Counted from the stretch's first letter, positions 1 through 9,749 are shown. The stretch: 64,000 nucleotides of DNA from Streptomyces katrae (GCF_000717655.1 NZ_JNZY01000017.1:129100-193099); one strand, 5' to 3'. The notes: generated from the sequence alone by a model not told the origin. A program made the numbers and translations.

Positions 1-219
1 GAGGGTGTCAACCGGGTCAAGAAGCACACCAAGGCCGGTCAGACCGCTGGTGGTTCGCAGGCCGGTGGCATTGTGATCACCGAGGCTCCGATCCACGTCA
101 GCAACGTTCAGCTGGTTGTGGAGAAGGACGGCCAGAAGGTCGTTACCCGCGTCGGTTTCCGCTTCGACGACGAGGGCAACAAGATCCGCGTTGCCAAGCG
201 GACGGGTGAGGACATCTGA
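1..219 (+). CDS. rplX: 50S ribosomal protein L24, 3' part only
   Basis: The frame is open from the first base and ends TGA at 217-219, giving the last 72 residues. The KHTK segment, the [13 protein letters not shown] stretch and the basic C-terminus match the end of L24, a primary 23S rRNA binder that starts large-subunit assembly. The 5' end lies outside the window. Its stop overlaps the rplE start by one base (TGATG), so the two are probably translationally coupled. Confidence 0.95.
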   Translation, partial: EGVNRVKKHTKAGQTAGGSQAGGIVITEAPIHVSNVQLVVEKDGQKVVTRVGFRFDDEGNKIRVAKRTGEDI

Positions 220-770
220 TGGCTACCACTCCGCGTCTCAAGACGAAGTACCGCGAGGACATCGCGGGCAAGCTGCGTGAGGAGTTCTCGTACGAGAACG
301 TCATGCAGATCCCCGGTCTCGTGAAGATCGTGGTCAACATGGGTGTGGGCGACGCCGCCCGCGACTCCAAGCTGATCGACGGCGCCATCCGCGACCTGAC
401 GACGATCACCGGTCAGAAGCCGGCCGTCACGAAGGCCCGCAAGTCCATCGCGCAGTTCAAGCTGCGTGAGGGTCAGCCGATCGGCTGCCACGTCACCCTC
501 CGTGGTGACCGCATGTGGGAGTTCCTGGACCGTACGCTGTCGCTCGCGCTGCCGCGTATCCGTGACTTCCGTGGTCTGTCGCCGAAGCAGTTCGACGGCC
601 GTGGCAACTACACCTTCGGTCTCACGGAGCAGGTCATGTTCCACGAGATCGACCAGGACAAGATCGACCGTACCCGGGGTATGGACATCACCGTGGTCAC
701 CACGGCGACCAACGACGACGAGGGCCGTGCCCTCCTTCGTCACCTCGGCTTCCCCTTCAAGGAGGCGTAA
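219..770 (+). CDS. rplE: 50S ribosomal protein L5
   Basis: The protein has 183 residues, the normal bacterial L5 length. L5 binds 5S rRNA and the 23S central protuberance and contacts S13 and the P-site tRNA. The [17 protein letters not shown] segment, the IGCHVTLRG segment and the C-terminal ..[20 protein letters not shown] are typical of the family. The ATG shares its A with the rplX stop. rpsN follows after 5 bases. Confidence 0.97.
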   Translation: MATTPRLKTKYREDIAGKLREEFSYENVMQIPGLVKIVVNMGVGDAARDSKLIDGAIRDLTTITGQKPAVTKARKSIAQFKLREGQPIGCHVTLRGDRMWEFLDRTLSLALPRIRDFRGLSPKQFDGRGNYTFGLTEQVMFHEIDQDKIDRTRGMDITVVTTATNDDEGRALLRHLGFPFKEA

Positions 771-775
771 GCGAG

Positions 776-961
776 ATGGCGAAGAAGGCTCTCATCGCGA
801 AGGCTGCCCGCAAGCCCAAGTTCGGTGTGCGTGCGTACACCCGCTGCCAGCGCTGCGGTCGCCCCCACTCCGTGTACCGCAAGTTCGGCCTGTGCCGCGT
901 CTGCCTTCGTGAGATGGCTCACCGTGGCGAGCTGCCGGGCGTGACCAAGAGCTCCTGGTAA
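776..961 (+). CDS. rpsN: 30S ribosomal protein S14, zinc-binding short form
   Basis: This is the 61-residue type Z S14 with two CxxC pairs (CQRC and CRVC) that hold a structural zinc. S14 is a late-assembling protein of the 30S head. Streptomyces usually also carry a longer zinc-free S14 elsewhere that is derepressed by Zur under zinc starvation, and the copy in the main operon is the zinc form, as here. The ATG is 5 bases after the rplE stop and lies behind a GGAGG-like site inside the rplE end. Confidence 0.96.
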   Translation: MAKKALIAKAARKPKFGVRAYTRCQRCGRPHSVYRKFGLCRVCLREMAHRGELPGVTKSSW

Positions 962-1184
962 TTCCCTTCCGTCCGCAAGGACTTGGGAAGTTCCAGAGAC
1001 TCTCGGTAAGCATCTGGTCGGTGGGTGCCCTGCTCCGCATGCCGTAGGCTTGTGGGGTTGGGCGTCCGCCGTCCATAACGACTTACTACGCCGTAGGTCC
1101 CCGCACCGCACCCGTCCCGCCACTGAGTGGGGAGAGGGATGGCGCATACAGGAAACCCCGGCGAGAGAGGCCGAAGGCCACTTC
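962..1184 (+). other. 223-nt gap inside the spc operon (rpsN-rpsH)
   Basis: All other gaps between the L24-L15 genes are under 50 nt, but rpsN and rpsH are separated by 223 nt. I see no convincing ORF, no strong inverted repeat and no clear promoter. A GAGAGG motif lies about 15 nt before the rpsH ATG. The stretch could hold an internal promoter or an mRNA leader for ribosomal-protein feedback. Confidence 0.5.
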
Positions 1185-1583
1185 ATGACCATGACTGACC
1201 CGATCGCAGACATGCTCACGCGTCTGCGTAACGCTAACTCGGCGTACCACGACACCGTCGTGATGCCGCACAGCAAGATCAAGTCGCACATCGCAGAGAT
1301 CCTCAAGCAGGAGGGTTTCATCACCGGCTGGAAGGTCGAGGACGCCGAGGTCGGCAAGAACCTCGTCCTCGAGCTGAAGTTCGGGCCGAACCGTGAGCGC
1401 TCCATCGCGGGCATCAAGCGGATCTCGAAGCCCGGTCTGCGCGTGTACGCGAAGTCCACCAACCTGCCGAAGGTGCTCGGCGGCCTGGGCGTGGCGATCA
1501 TCTCCACGTCCCACGGTCTCCTCACCGGCCAGCAGGCAGGCAAGAAGGGCGTAGGTGGGGAAGTCCTCGCCTACGTCTGGTAG
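1185..1583 (+). CDS. rpsH: 30S ribosomal protein S8
   Basis: From the ATG at 1185 the protein has 132 residues and begins [16 protein letters not shown], the usual S8 start. The frame is open upstream to 1050, but that extension has no family match and I treat it as untranslated. An alternative ATG lies two codons downstream. S8 binds helix 21 of 16S rRNA and organises the central domain, and in E. coli it represses the spc operon. The C-terminal [12 protein letters not shown] and GGEVLAYVW motifs are diagnostic. Confidence 0.96.
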   Translation: MTMTDPIADMLTRLRNANSAYHDTVVMPHSKIKSHIAEILKQEGFITGWKVEDAEVGKNLVLELKFGPNRERSIAGIKRISKPGLRVYAKSTNLPKVLGGLGVAIISTSHGLLTGQQAGKKGVGGEVLAYVW

Positions 1584-1603
1584 TCGGGAACGGAGGAAAA
1601 GCA

Positions 1604-2143
1604 ATGTCGCGAATCGGCAAGCTCCCCATCCAGGTTCCCGCCGGTGTGGACGTCACCATCGATGGCCGCACGGTCGCGGTGAAGGGCCCCAAGGGTCTCC
1701 TCTCGCACACCGTCGCCGCGCCGATCGAGATCGTCAAGGGTGAGGACGGCGTTCTGAACGTCACCCGCCCCAACGACGAGCGTCAGAACAAGGCCCTGCA
1801 CGGCCTGTCCCGCACGCTGGTGGCGAACATGATCACCGGCGTGACCACGGGATACGTCAAGGCTCTCGAGATCAGCGGTGTCGGTTACCGCGTCGCCGCG
1901 AAGGGCTCCGCTCTGGAGTTCCAGCTTGGTTACAGCCACCCGATCCTGATCGAGGCGCCCGAGGGCATCTCCTTCAAGGTCGAGTCGCCCACCAAGTTCA
2001 CGGTCGAGGGCATCGACAAGCAGAAGGTCGGCGAGGTCGCCGCCAACATCCGCAAGCTGCGGAAGCCCGACCCGTACAAGGCCAAGGGTGTCAAGTACGC
2101 CGGCGAAGTCATCCGCCGCAAGGTCGGAAAGGCTGGTAAGTAG
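1604..2143 (+). CDS. rplF: 50S ribosomal protein L6
   Basis: The protein has 179 residues and starts MSRIGKLPI, the standard L6 N-terminus. The two RNA-recognition-like halves are visible, with the C-terminal signature [23 protein letters not shown]6 sits near the factor-binding GTPase centre of the 50S subunit. A GGAGG site lies at 1592-1596. The rplR ATG follows the stop after two bases. Confidence 0.97.
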   Translation: MSRIGKLPIQVPAGVDVTIDGRTVAVKGPKGLLSHTVAAPIEIVKGEDGVLNVTRPNDERQNKALHGLSRTLVANMITGVTTGYVKALEISGVGYRVAAKGSALEFQLGYSHPILIEAPEGISFKVESPTKFTVEGIDKQKVGEVAANIRKLRKPDPYKAKGVKYAGEVIRRKVGKAGK

Positions 2144-2145
2144 CC

Positions 2146-2529
2146 ATGGCATACGGTGTGAAGATCGCCAAGGGCGACGCGTACAAGCGCGCTGCCAAGG
2201 CTCGCCGCCACATCCGCATCCGCAAGAACGTCTCGGGTACGGCGGAGCGTCCGCGCCTCGTCGTGACGCGTTCCAACCGCAACATCGTTGCTCAGGTCAT
2301 CGACGACCTCCAGGGTCACACCCTGGCGTCCGCGTCGACCCTGGACGCTTCGATCCGCGGTGGCGAAGGCGACAAGAGCGCCCAGGCCCAGGCTGTCGGC
2401 GCGCTCGTCGCCGAGCGTGCCAAGGCCGCGGGTGTCGAGACCGTCGTGTTCGACCGCGGTGGCAACCGATACGCCGGGCGCATTGCCGCTCTGGCTGACG
2501 CCGCCCGCGAAGCCGGGCTGAAGTTCTAA
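2146..2529 (+). CDS. rplR: 50S ribosomal protein L18
   Basis: The protein has 127 residues. Its basic N-terminal tail is followed by an [13 protein letters not shown] segment and ends [10 protein letters not shown], which is typical of L18, a 5S rRNA binder that brings 5S RNA to the large subunit. It lies between rplF (2-nt gap) and rpsE (45-nt gap) in the conserved spc order. Confidence 0.97.
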   Translation: MAYGVKIAKGDAYKRAAKARRHIRIRKNVSGTAERPRLVVTRSNRNIVAQVIDDLQGHTLASASTLDASIRGGEGDKSAQAQAVGALVAERAKAAGVETVVFDRGGNRYAGRIAALADAAREAGLKF

Positions 2530-2574
2530 GCCCCGGTTCCGGGACTCACGGACGTAACAGAGAGAGGTAATCCA

Positions 2575-3180
2575 ATGGCTGGACCCCAGCGCCGCGGAAG
2601 CGGTGCCGGTGGCGGCGAGCGGCGGGACCGGAAGGGTCGCGACGGTGGCCCTGCCGCCGAGAAGACCGCTTACGTTGAGCGCGTTGTCGCGATCAACCGC
2701 GTCGCCAAGGTTGTCAAGGGTGGTCGCCGCTTCAGCTTCACCGCGCTGGTCGTGGTGGGCGACGGTGACGGCACTGTAGGTGTCGGTTACGGCAAGGCCA
2801 AGGAAGTTCCCGCGGCCATCGCCAAGGGTGTCGAGGAAGCCAAGAAGAACTTCTTCAAGGTTCCGCGCATCCAGGGCACCATCCCTCACCCGATCACGGG
2901 CGAGCGTGCCGCGGGCGTCGTGCTGCTGAAGCCGGCTTCCCCCGGTACCGGTGTTATCGCCGGTGGCCCGGTGCGCGCCGTTCTGGAGTGCGCCGGCGTT
3001 CACGACATCCTGTCGAAGTCGCTCGGCTCGTCGAACGCGATCAACATCGTGCACGCGACCGTGGCAGCGCTCAAGGGCCTGCAGCGTCCCGAGGAGATCG
3101 CGGCTCGCCGTGGTCTGCCCCTCGAGGACGTCGCCCCCGCGGCTCTGCTCCGTGCGCGTGCCGGGGCGGGTGCTGCGTAA
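2575..3180 (+). CDS. rpsE: 30S ribosomal protein S5
   Basis: The protein has 201 residues. The Gly/Arg-rich N-terminal extension of about 35 residues is usual in actinobacteria. It is followed by the double-stranded-RNA-binding-like domain ([21 protein letters not shown]) and the C-terminal domain ([13 protein letters not shown]). S5 acts in decoding fidelity and at the mRNA entry site. An AGAGAGG site lies about 8 nt before the ATG. The stop overlaps the rpmD ATG by one base. Confidence 0.97.
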   Translation: MAGPQRRGSGAGGGERRDRKGRDGGPAAEKTAYVERVVAINRVAKVVKGGRRFSFTALVVVGDGDGTVGVGYGKAKEVPAAIAKGVEEAKKNFFKVPRIQGTIPHPITGERAAGVVLLKPASPGTGVIAGGPVRAVLECAGVHDILSKSLGSSNAINIVHATVAALKGLQRPEEIAARRGLPLEDVAPAALLRARAGAGAA

Positions 3181-3362
3181 TGGCCCGCCTCAAGATCACG
3201 CAGACGAAGTCGTACATCGGCAGCAAGCAGAACCACCGCGACACGCTGCGTTCGCTCGGGCTCAAGCGCCTGAACGACGTGGTCGTCAAGGAGGACCGCC
3301 CCGAGTTCCGCGGAATGGTTCACACCGTCCGCCACCTCGTGACGGTTGAGGAGGTTGACTAA
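3180..3362 (+). CDS. rpmD: 50S ribosomal protein L30
   Basis: This is a 60-residue bacterial L30 ([14 protein letters not shown]..., ending HLVTVEEVD). The ATG at 3180 shares its A with the TAA of rpsE. The frame is open upstream into rpsE but only this part matches L30. The rplO ATG follows one base after the stop, so rpsE, rpmD and rplO form a tightly packed translational unit. Confidence 0.96.
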   Translation: MARLKITQTKSYIGSKQNHRDTLRSLGLKRLNDVVVKEDRPEFRGMVHTVRHLVTVEEVD

Positions 3363-3363
3363 C

Positions 3364-3819
3364 ATGGCTGAGAACAGCCCGCTGAAGGCCCACAACCTCC
3401 GTCCCGCCCCCGGCGCCAAGACCGCGAAGACCCGTGTCGGTCGTGGTGAGGCGTCGAAGGGTAAGACGGCCGGTCGTGGTACGAAGGGCCAGAAGGCCCG
3501 TTACCAGATCCCGCAGCGCTTCGAGGGTGGGCAGATGCCCCTCCACATGCGCCTGCCGAAGCTCAAGGGCTTCAAGAACCCGTTCCGCACCGAGTTCCAG
3601 GTGGTCAACCTGGACAAGCTCGGCGCTCTCTACCCCGAGGGTGGAGAGGTCACGGTGGCCGACCTGGTCGCCAAGGGCGCGGTTCGCAAGAACAGCCTCG
3701 TCAAGGTCCTGGGCCAGGGCGAGATCTCCGTGGCGCTGACGGTTTCGGTTGACGCCGTCTCCGCCTCCGCCAAGGAGAAGATTGCCGCTGCCGGCGGCAC
3801 CGTCACCGAGCTCGTCTAA
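3364..3819 (+). CDS. rplO: 50S ribosomal protein L15
   Basis: From the ATG at 3364 the protein has 151 residues. The N-terminal tail rich in Gly, Arg and Lys ([21 protein letters not shown]) threads into 23S rRNA, and the C-terminal domain is globular. The start is placed at MAENSPLK because the upstream in-frame codons belong to the end of rpmD. It is followed by a strong hairpin, so it looks like the last gene of this transcriptional block. Confidence 0.97.
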   Translation: MAENSPLKAHNLRPAPGAKTAKTRVGRGEASKGKTAGRGTKGQKARYQIPQRFEGGQMPLHMRLPKLKGFKNPFRTEFQVVNLDKLGALYPEGGEVTVADLVAKGAVRKNSLVKVLGQGEISVALTVSVDAVSASAKEKIAAAGGTVTELV

Positions 3820-3852
3820 GACGAACTCTTGTGACAAATAGCTAGAAACCCG

Positions 3853-3886
3853 ACCGGGGATGCCTCACATATGGGGCATCCCCGGT
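3853..3886 (+). terminator. hairpin terminator between rplO and secY
   Basis: A perfect 12-bp inverted repeat, ACCGGGGATGCC (3853-3864) and GGCATCCCCGGT (3875-3886), has a 10-nt loop. A TTGGTCGTT stretch follows but no clean T-run, as is common for Streptomyces terminators. It begins 33 nt after rplO and suggests that secY-adk has its own promoter in 3887-4006. Confidence 0.75.
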
Positions 3887-4006
3887 TGGTCGTTCCACGG
3901 GGGGCGCAGTCGCCGGTAAGGTGGCCTGCACCTTTGCTTGTACGTATTCACCGATCCCTCAGACCGTCACCTCTGACGCAGTAGCGCGGGGGTCGCAGGA
4001 GGCACC

Positions 4007-5320
4007 GTGCTCACCGCGTTCGCCCGGGCGTTCAAGACGCCCGACCTGCGCAAGAAGCTGCTCTTCACGCTCGGCATCATCGTGCTGTTCCGGCTCGGGT
4101 CCCACATCCCGGTACCCGGCGTGAGCTACAAGAACGTTCAGATCTGTGTCGACCAGGCCGGAAGCAGCAACAGCCTCTTCGGTCTCGTCAACATGTTCAG
4201 CGGCGGTGCGCTGCTGCAGATCACGATCTTCGCGCTCGGCATCATGCCGTACATCACGGCGAGCATCATCCTGCAGCTGCTGACCGTGGTCATCCCGAAG
4301 CTGGAGAACCTCAAAAAAGAGGGTCAGTCCGGCACCGCGAAGATCACTCAGTACACGCGCTATCTGACGGTCGCACTCGCGATCCTGCAGGGCACCGGCC
4401 TCGTAGCCACTGCCCGCACTGGTGCCCTGTTCCAGGGCTGCCAGGTCGCCAGCCAGATCGTCCCGAACCGGTCGATCTTCACCACGATCGTCATGGTGGT
4501 CACCATGACCGCCGGTACCTGCGTCGTCATGTGGCTCGGTGAGCTCGTCACCGACCGCGGCATCGGCAACGGCATGTCGATCCTCATGTTCATCTCGATC
4601 GCCGCCGGCTTCATCGGCGCCCTCTGGCAGATCAAGCTCCAGGGCAAGATCGCCGACGGCTGGGTCGAGTTCGGTGTCGTCATCCTCGTCGGCCTCGCGA
4701 TGGTCGCCCTGGTGGTCTTCGTCGAGCAGGCGCAGCGACGGATTCCGGTCCAGTACGCGAAGCGCATGATCGGCCGCCGTGCGTACGGGGGCACCTCCAC
4801 GTACATCCCGCTCAAGGTGAACCAGGCCGGTGTCATCCCGGTCATCTTCGCCTCGTCGCTGCTGTACATCCCGGCGCTGATCGTTCAGTTCAGCGGGTCG
4901 ACCGCCGGCTGGGCCACCTGGATCCAGAAGCACTTCGTCAAGGGCGACCACCCGTACTACATCGCCGCCTACTTCCTCCTGATCGTCTTCTTCGCGTTCT
5001 TCTACGTGGCGATTTCGTTCAACCCCGAGGAAGTTGCAGACAACATGAAGAAGTATGGTGGGTTCATCCCGGGTATCCGTGCCGGTCGACCCACCGCCGA
5101 GTACCTGAGCTACGTGCTCAACCGGATCACCTGGCCGGGGTCGCTGTACCTGGGTCTCATCGCTCTTGTGCCGACGATGGCGTTGGCCGGCTTCGGAGCG
5201 AACCAGAACTTCCCGTTCGGCGGGACGAGCATCCTCATCATCGTGGGTGTGGGTCTGGAAACCGTGAAGCAGATCGAGAGCCAGCTCCAGCAGCGCAATT
5301 ACGAAGGGTTCCTCCGCTGA
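4007..5320 (+). CDS. secY: preprotein translocase subunit SecY
   Basis: The protein has 437 residues with ten hydrophobic segments, as expected for the channel subunit of the SecYEG translocon in the cytoplasmic membrane. Recognisable features are the first helix with LGSHIPVPGV, the NMFSGGAL plug region, the RYLTVALAILQ segment and the GTSILIIVGVGLETVKQIESQL end. The start is GTG at 4007 behind CAGGAGG (3997-4002). The stop overlaps the adk ATG by one base. Confidence 0.97.
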   Translation: MLTAFARAFKTPDLRKKLLFTLGIIVLFRLGSHIPVPGVSYKNVQICVDQAGSSNSLFGLVNMFSGGALLQITIFALGIMPYITASIILQLLTVVIPKLENLKKEGQSGTAKITQYTRYLTVALAILQGTGLVATARTGALFQGCQVASQIVPNRSIFTTIVMVVTMTAGTCVVMWLGELVTDRGIGNGMSILMFISIAAGFIGALWQIKLQGKIADGWVEFGVVILVGLAMVALVVFVEQAQRRIPVQYAKRMIGRRAYGGTSTYIPLKVNQAGVIPVIFASSLLYIPALIVQFSGSTAGWATWIQKHFVKGDHPYYIAAYFLLIVFFAFFYVAISFNPEEVADNMKKYGGFIPGIRAGRPTAEYLSYVLNRITWPGSLYLGLIALVPTMALAGFGANQNFPFGGTSILIIVGVGLETVKQIESQLQQRNYEGFLR

Positions 5321-5967
5321 TGCGAATCGTCCTCGTCGGACCGCCCGGTGCGGGCAAGGGAACGCAGGCTGCGTTCCTTGCGAAGAACCTGTCGATCCCG
5401 CACATCTCCACGGGCGACCTCTTCCGCGCCAACATCAGCCAGAACACCGAGCTGGGCCAGCGCGCGAAGGCGTTCATGGACGCCGGTGACCTCGTCCCCG
5501 ACGAGATCACCATCGGCATGGCCAAGGACCGGATGGAGCAGCCGGACGCCGTGAACGGCTTCCTGCTGGACGGCTTCCCGCGCAACGTCTCGCAGGCCGA
5601 GGCGCTGGACGAGATGCTGCAGACGGCGAGCATGAAGCTCGACGCCGTCCTCGACCTCGAGGTCGAGGAGGACGAGGTGGTCAAGCGCATCGCCGGCCGC
5701 CGGATCTGCCGCAACGACTCTGCGCACGTCTTCCACGTCGTGTACGCCGCACCGAAGACCGAGGGCGTCTGCGACGCCTGCGGTGGCGAGCTCTACCAGC
5801 GTGACGACGACTCCGAGGCCACGGTCCGCAACCGGCTCGAGGTCTACCACACGCAGACCGAGCCGATCATCGACTACTACAAGGCCCAGGGCCTGCTGGT
5901 GACCATCCCGGCCCTCGGTGAGGTCGCGGACGTCACGCAGCGCGCGATGGACGCGCTCAAGAAGTAG
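5320..5967 (+). CDS. adk: adenylate kinase
   Basis: The protein has 215 residues and catalyses ATP + AMP = 2 ADP. The P-loop GPPGAGKGTQA, the AMP-binding TGDLFR segment, DGFPRN and the long LID domain are all present. In the LID the second pair is a normal CDAC, but the first is CRND, so only three Cys remain for a zinc site; Asp may fill the fourth position. Its start overlaps the secY stop. Confidence 0.96.
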   Translation: MRIVLVGPPGAGKGTQAAFLAKNLSIPHISTGDLFRANISQNTELGQRAKAFMDAGDLVPDEITIGMAKDRMEQPDAVNGFLLDGFPRNVSQAEALDEMLQTASMKLDAVLDLEVEEDEVVKRIAGRRICRNDSAHVFHVVYAAPKTEGVCDACGGELYQRDDDSEATVRNRLEVYHTQTEPIIDYYKAQGLLVTIPALGEVADVTQRAMDALKK

Positions 5968-5988
5968 TACCCCTGCAGTGAGCAGTAC

Positions 5989-6017
5989 GGCCGCGGTGTC
6001 CCCAGGACCCCGCGGCC
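5989..6017 (+). terminator. hairpin between adk and map
   Basis: The arms GGCCGCGGTGTCC (5989-6001) and GGACCCCGCGGCC (6005-6017) pair over 13 positions with one mismatch and a 3-nt loop, 21 nt after the adk stop. A TTACTGTTG stretch follows. It could end secY-adk transcripts or act as an attenuator before map. Confidence 0.5.
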
Positions 6018-6077
6018 TTACTGTTGAGACGACCTGAACAACGTAGATCCGAAGTCCGAAGGTGGAAGGCACTACCC

Positions 6078-6914
6078 ATGGTCCAGATCAAGACCCCCGA
6101 GCAGATCGCGAAGATGCGCGAGGCAGGGCTGGTCGTCGCCGCGATCCACGCGGCGACCCGTGAGGCGGCCGTGCCGGGCGCCACGACGCGGGATCTGGAC
6201 ATGGTGGCCCGCAAGGTCATCGCGGATGCCGGGGCCAAGTCGAACTTCCTCGGCTACGGCGGCTTCCCCGCGACGATCTGCACCTCGGTGAACGAGGTCG
6301 TCGTCCACGGCATCCCGGACGACAAGACGGTCCTGAAGGACGGCGACATCATCTCGATCGACGCCGGCGCGATCGTCGACGGCTGGCACGGCGACGCCGC
6401 GTACACGGCCTTCGTGGGCACCGGTCATGCTCCGGAGCTCGTCGAGCTCTCCCGGGTGACCGAGGAGTCCATGTGGGCCGGCATCGCCGCGATGAAGCTC
6501 GGCAACCGCCTCGTGGACATCTCGAAGGCGATCGAGGGCTACATCCGCCGCCAGCCGCGTCCCGCGACCGGCAAGTACGGGATCATCGAGGACTACGGCG
6601 GCCACGGCATCGGGTCCGAGATGCACATGGACCCGCACCTGCTGAACTACGTCTCGCGCAAGCGGGGCAAGGGCATCAAGCTGGTCCCGGGCGTCTGCCT
6701 GGCGATCGAGCCGATGGTTTCCCTGGGCACCCCCCAGACGGAGGTCCTGGCGGACGACTGGACGGTCATCACGACGGACGGCACCTGGTCCTCGCACTGG
6801 GAGCACTCCATCGCCCTGACGGAGGCCGGCCCCATCGTCCTGACCAGCCCGGACTGCGGCAAGGCGAAGCTTGCGGAGTACGGCGTGACGACGGCGCCGG
6901 ACCCGCTCGGTTAA
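6078..6914 (+). CDS. map: type I methionine aminopeptidase
   Basis: The protein has 278 residues from the ATG at 6078 and removes the N-terminal Met from nascent proteins. The metal ligands fall in the usual motifs: ISIDAGAIVDGWHGDAA (two Asp), GGHGIG (His), and two Glu in CLAIEPM and WEHSIAL. The frame is open upstream to a TTG at 6024, but the GAAGGTGGAAGG site at 6058-6069 and the family length favour 6078. The position after secY-adk is conserved in Gram-positive bacteria. Confidence 0.95.
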   Translation: MVQIKTPEQIAKMREAGLVVAAIHAATREAAVPGATTRDLDMVARKVIADAGAKSNFLGYGGFPATICTSVNEVVVHGIPDDKTVLKDGDIISIDAGAIVDGWHGDAAYTAFVGTGHAPELVELSRVTEESMWAGIAAMKLGNRLVDISKAIEGYIRRQPRPATGKYGIIEDYGGHGIGSEMHMDPHLLNYVSRKRGKGIKLVPGVCLAIEPMVSLGTPQTEVLADDWTVITTDGTWSSHWEHSIALTEAGPIVLTSPDCGKAKLAEYGVTTAPDPLG

Positions 6915-6944
6915 TGATCTAGTCTGTGGGGCAAACTTTCCGGA

Positions 6945-6974
6945 TTCGTCTTTCTCGGTGCCCTGACGTAGACT
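6945..6974 (+). promoter_or_regulatory. possible housekeeping promoter before infA
   Basis: TAGACT at 6969-6974 is a good -10 hexamer and TTCGTC at 6945-6950 a weak -35, with an 18-nt spacer, about 80 nt before the infA start. The map-infA gap of 140 nt would allow separate transcription of infA-rpmJ. This rests on pattern only. Confidence 0.3.
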
Positions 6975-7054
6975 GACTCGTCGGCTCCTTTGCACCCGCA
7001 TGTCCGCATGTGAGGCAGGGAGCTGATCAAGGTAGCCGATTCGAAGGGCGAAGC

Positions 7055-7276
7055 GTGGCCAAGAAGCAAGGTGCCATCGAGATCGAGGGCACCGTGATCG
7101 AGTCCCTCCCGAACGCGATGTTCAAGGTGGAACTGCAGAACGGTCACAAGGTCCTCGCGCACATCAGCGGCAAGATGCGTATGCACTACATCCGCATCCT
7201 CCCGGATGACCGGGTCGTTGTGGAGCTGTCTCCGTACGACCTGACGCGTGGCCGGATCGTCTACCGATACAAGTAG
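7055..7276 (+). CDS. infA: translation initiation factor IF-1
   Basis: This 73-residue single OB-fold protein binds the 30S A site during initiation. The sequence [44 protein letters not shown]-like..[13 protein letters not shown] is a full-length match. The start is GTG at 7055 (VAKKQG), and the upstream open codons do not fit the family. rpmJ follows after 73 nt. Confidence 0.97.
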   Translation: MAKKQGAIEIEGTVIESLPNAMFKVELQNGHKVLAHISGKMRMHYIRILPDDRVVVELSPYDLTRGRIVYRYK

Positions 7277-7349
7277 ATCTTGTCCTCACTCCTGCCTGGG
7301 CGCACGTCCCGGTGCGGGTGGTGGCACTGACCCGGAGAACCTCACCAAC

Positions 7350-7463
7350 ATGAAGGTCAAGCCGAGCGTCAAGAAGATCTGCGACAAGTGCAAGGTGATC
7401 CGCCGTCACGGTCGGGTCATGGTCATCTGCGACAACCTGCGCCACAAGCAGCGCCAGGGCTGA
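7350..7463 (+). CDS. rpmJ: 50S ribosomal protein L36, zinc-binding form
   Basis: This 37-residue protein starts [15 protein letters not shown] and ends HKQRQG, with the C..C..C..H zinc ligands of the C+ form of L36. The ATG is at 7350. Together with the type Z S14 upstream, it shows that the main operon encodes the zinc-replete ribosomal protein set. A 199-nt gap without a clear gene separates it from rpsM. Confidence 0.97.
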   Translation: MKVKPSVKKICDKCKVIRRHGRVMVICDNLRHKQRQG

Positions 7464-7662
7464 CGCACGCCGACCGACCTGCACTACGCAGTTCTTCGCG
7501 CGACGTAAGAAAACGTACATACGCAGAACCCGCCCAGCCCTGAGAAGGGCCGGCGGCACCTCCGGCGGGGGCCGGGGACCCGGACGTACCACCACCCATC
7601 AGGGGCGGTCGGCGGTCGGGAGTGGTTCTGCGGAAGACCCCCGAACACACAGGAGCCATTGA

Positions 7663-8043
7663 ATGGCACGCGTTTCCGGTGTTGACATCCCGCGCGAAAA
7701 GCGTGTGGAGATCGCACTCACCTACGTCTTCGGTATCGGGCGCACCCGGTCCAAGGAGATCCTCGCCTCCACCGGCGTGAACCCGAACACCCGCGTTCGT
7801 GACCTGGCCGAAGAGGACCTCGTCAAGATCCGCGAGTACGTGGACGCCAACCTCCGTACCGAGGGTGACCTCCGCCGCGAGATCCAGGGCGACATCCGCC
7901 GCAAGATCGAGATCCAGTGCTACCAGGGCATCCGCCACCGTCGTGGCCTGCCGGTGCACGGTCAGCGCACCAGCACGAACGCGCGTACCCGCAAGGGCCC
8001 GCGTCGCGCGATCGCCGGTAAGAAGAAGCCGGGCAAGAAGTAG
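7663..8043 (+). CDS. rpsM: 30S ribosomal protein S13
   Basis: The protein has 126 residues and starts [16 protein letters not shown]. The [12 protein letters not shown] and [10 protein letters not shown] segments and the Lys-rich tail (GKKKPGKK) are typical. S13 lies at the top of the 30S head and forms intersubunit bridges. AGGAG at 7651-7655 precedes the ATG. It opens the rpsM-rpsK-rpoA-rplQ alpha operon. Confidence 0.97.
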   Translation: MARVSGVDIPREKRVEIALTYVFGIGRTRSKEILASTGVNPNTRVRDLAEEDLVKIREYVDANLRTEGDLRREIQGDIRRKIEIQCYQGIRHRRGLPVHGQRTSTNARTRKGPRRAIAGKKKPGKK

Positions 8044-8097
8044 TCCTGTTCAGCGGTCTTGCGCTGTAGGACCGACCACCTCCCGTAGGAGATTTAG

Positions 8098-8502
8098 ATG
8101 CCCCCCAAGGGTCGTCAGGGCGCTGCCAAGAAGGTGCGCCGCAAGGAAAAGAAGAACGTCGCTCACGGGCACGCCCACATCAAGAGCACGTTCAACAACA
8201 CGATCGTCTCGATCACGGACCCCTCGGGCAACGTGATCTCCTGGGCCTCCGCCGGCCACGTCGGCTTCAAGGGCTCGCGCAAGTCCACCCCCTTCGCCGC
8301 GCAGATGGCCGCCGAGTCGGCCGCCCGCCGCGCGCAGGAGCACGGCATGCGCAAGGTCGACGTCTTCGTCAAGGGTCCCGGCTCCGGCCGTGAGACCGCG
8401 ATCCGCTCCCTCCAGGCCACCGGCCTCGAGGTCGGCTCGATCCAGGACGTCACCCCCACCCCGCACAACGGCTGCCGCCCGCCGAAGCGCCGCCGCGTCT
8501 GA
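8098..8502 (+). CDS. rpsK: 30S ribosomal protein S11
   Basis: The protein has 134 residues. The [20 protein letters not shown] and [16 protein letters not shown] motifs are diagnostic. S11 forms part of the 30S platform and the mRNA exit channel. A TAGGAGA site precedes the ATG. It lies 54 nt after rpsM and 140 nt before rpoA. Confidence 0.97.
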   Translation: MPPKGRQGAAKKVRRKEKKNVAHGHAHIKSTFNNTIVSITDPSGNVISWASAGHVGFKGSRKSTPFAAQMAAESAARRAQEHGMRKVDVFVKGPGSGRETAIRSLQATGLEVGSIQDVTPTPHNGCRPPKRRRV

Positions 8503-8642
8503 CGCAGCGGACGCACCCGTGCGTCTTTGAGTGTCCGGGCGGTACGACCCCTTCGGGGGCCGTGCCGCCCGTACCCTTGCAGTACCCAGCAGTACATGTC
8601 GGGCGTCAAATAGTGGGCGTCCACGACTGAAGGAACACAGAC

Positions 8643-9665
8643 ATGCTTATCGCTCAGCGTCCTTCGCTGACCGAAGAGGTCGTCGACGAGTACCGCTCGC
8701 GGTTCGTGATCGAGCCGCTCGAGCCGGGCTTCGGCTACACCCTCGGCAACTCTCTGCGCCGCACGCTCCTGTCCTCGATCCCGGGTGCCGCAGTCACCAG
8801 CATCCGCGTGGACGGCGTCCTGCACGAGTTCACCACCGTGCCCGGTGTCAAGGAAGACGTCACCGACATCATCCTCAACATCAAGCAGCTGGTCGTCTCC
8901 TCGGAGCACGACGAGCCGGTCGTGATGTACCTGCGCAAGCAGGGTCCCGGCCTGGTCACCGCTGCCGACATCGCGCCCCCGGCCGGTGTCGAGGTGCACA
9001 ACCCGGACCTGGTCCTCGCCACGCTCAACGGCAAGGGCAAGCTGGAGATGGAGCTGACCGTCGAGCGCGGTCGCGGCTACGTCTCCGCCGTCCAGAACAA
9101 GCAGCTGGGCCAGGAGATCGGCCGTATCCCGGTCGACTCCATCTACAGCCCGGTCCTCAAGGTCACCTACAAGGTCGAGGCGACCCGAGTCGAGCAGCGC
9201 ACCGACTTCGACAAGCTCATCGTCGACGTCGAGACCAAGCAGGCCATGCGCCCGCGCGACGCCATGGCGTCCGCCGGCAAGACCCTGGTCGAGCTGTTCG
9301 GTCTGGCCCGCGAGCTCAACATCGACGCCGAGGGCATCGACATGGGCCCGTCCCCGACGGACGCTGCCCTGGCCGCCGACCTGGCGCTGCCGATCGAGGA
9401 GCTCGAGCTCACCGTTCGGTCGTACAACTGCCTCAAGCGCGAGGGCATCCACTCCGTGGGTGAGCTCGTCGCCCGCTCCGAGGCCGACCTGCTCGACATC
9501 CGCAACTTCGGTGCGAAGTCGATCGACGAGGTCAAGGCGAAGCTGGCCGGCATGGGCCTGGCCCTCAAGGACAGCCCGCCCGGATTCGACCCGACCGCCG
9601 CTGCCGACGCCTTCGGCGCCGACGACGACGCGGACGCCGGTTTCGTCGAGACCGAGCAGTACTAA
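8643..9665 (+). CDS. rpoA: DNA-directed RNA polymerase alpha subunit
   Basis: The protein has 340 residues. The N-terminal domain (roughly 1-230; [22 protein letters not shown]) dimerises and assembles beta and beta'. The C-terminal domain (about 250-320; [32 protein letters not shown]) contacts UP elements and activators. An acidic tail rich in Asp and Ala ends the protein. It keeps its usual place between rpsK and rplQ. Confidence 0.98.
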   Translation: MLIAQRPSLTEEVVDEYRSRFVIEPLEPGFGYTLGNSLRRTLLSSIPGAAVTSIRVDGVLHEFTTVPGVKEDVTDIILNIKQLVVSSEHDEPVVMYLRKQGPGLVTAADIAPPAGVEVHNPDLVLATLNGKGKLEMELTVERGRGYVSAVQNKQLGQEIGRIPVDSIYSPVLKVTYKVEATRVEQRTDFDKLIVDVETKQAMRPRDAMASAGKTLVELFGLARELNIDAEGIDMGPSPTDAALAADLALPIEELELTVRSYNCLKREGIHSVGELVARSEADLLDIRNFGAKSIDEVKAKLAGMGLALKDSPPGFDPTAAADAFGADDDADAGFVETEQY

Positions 9666-9749
9666 GAAAAGACTTTCCCGGGGCAGCCGCCCCGGGGGAA
9701 CTGACACCGGTACCTGACACGGCCGGTGCAGATATGAAGGAGTAACACC

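Noticed and set aside
7464..7662. Possible attenuator or S4-type leader before rpsM
   Set aside because: GC-rich with several weak self-complementary runs (CCGGCGG..CCGGCGG), but no stable, unique hairpin could be chosen by eye.
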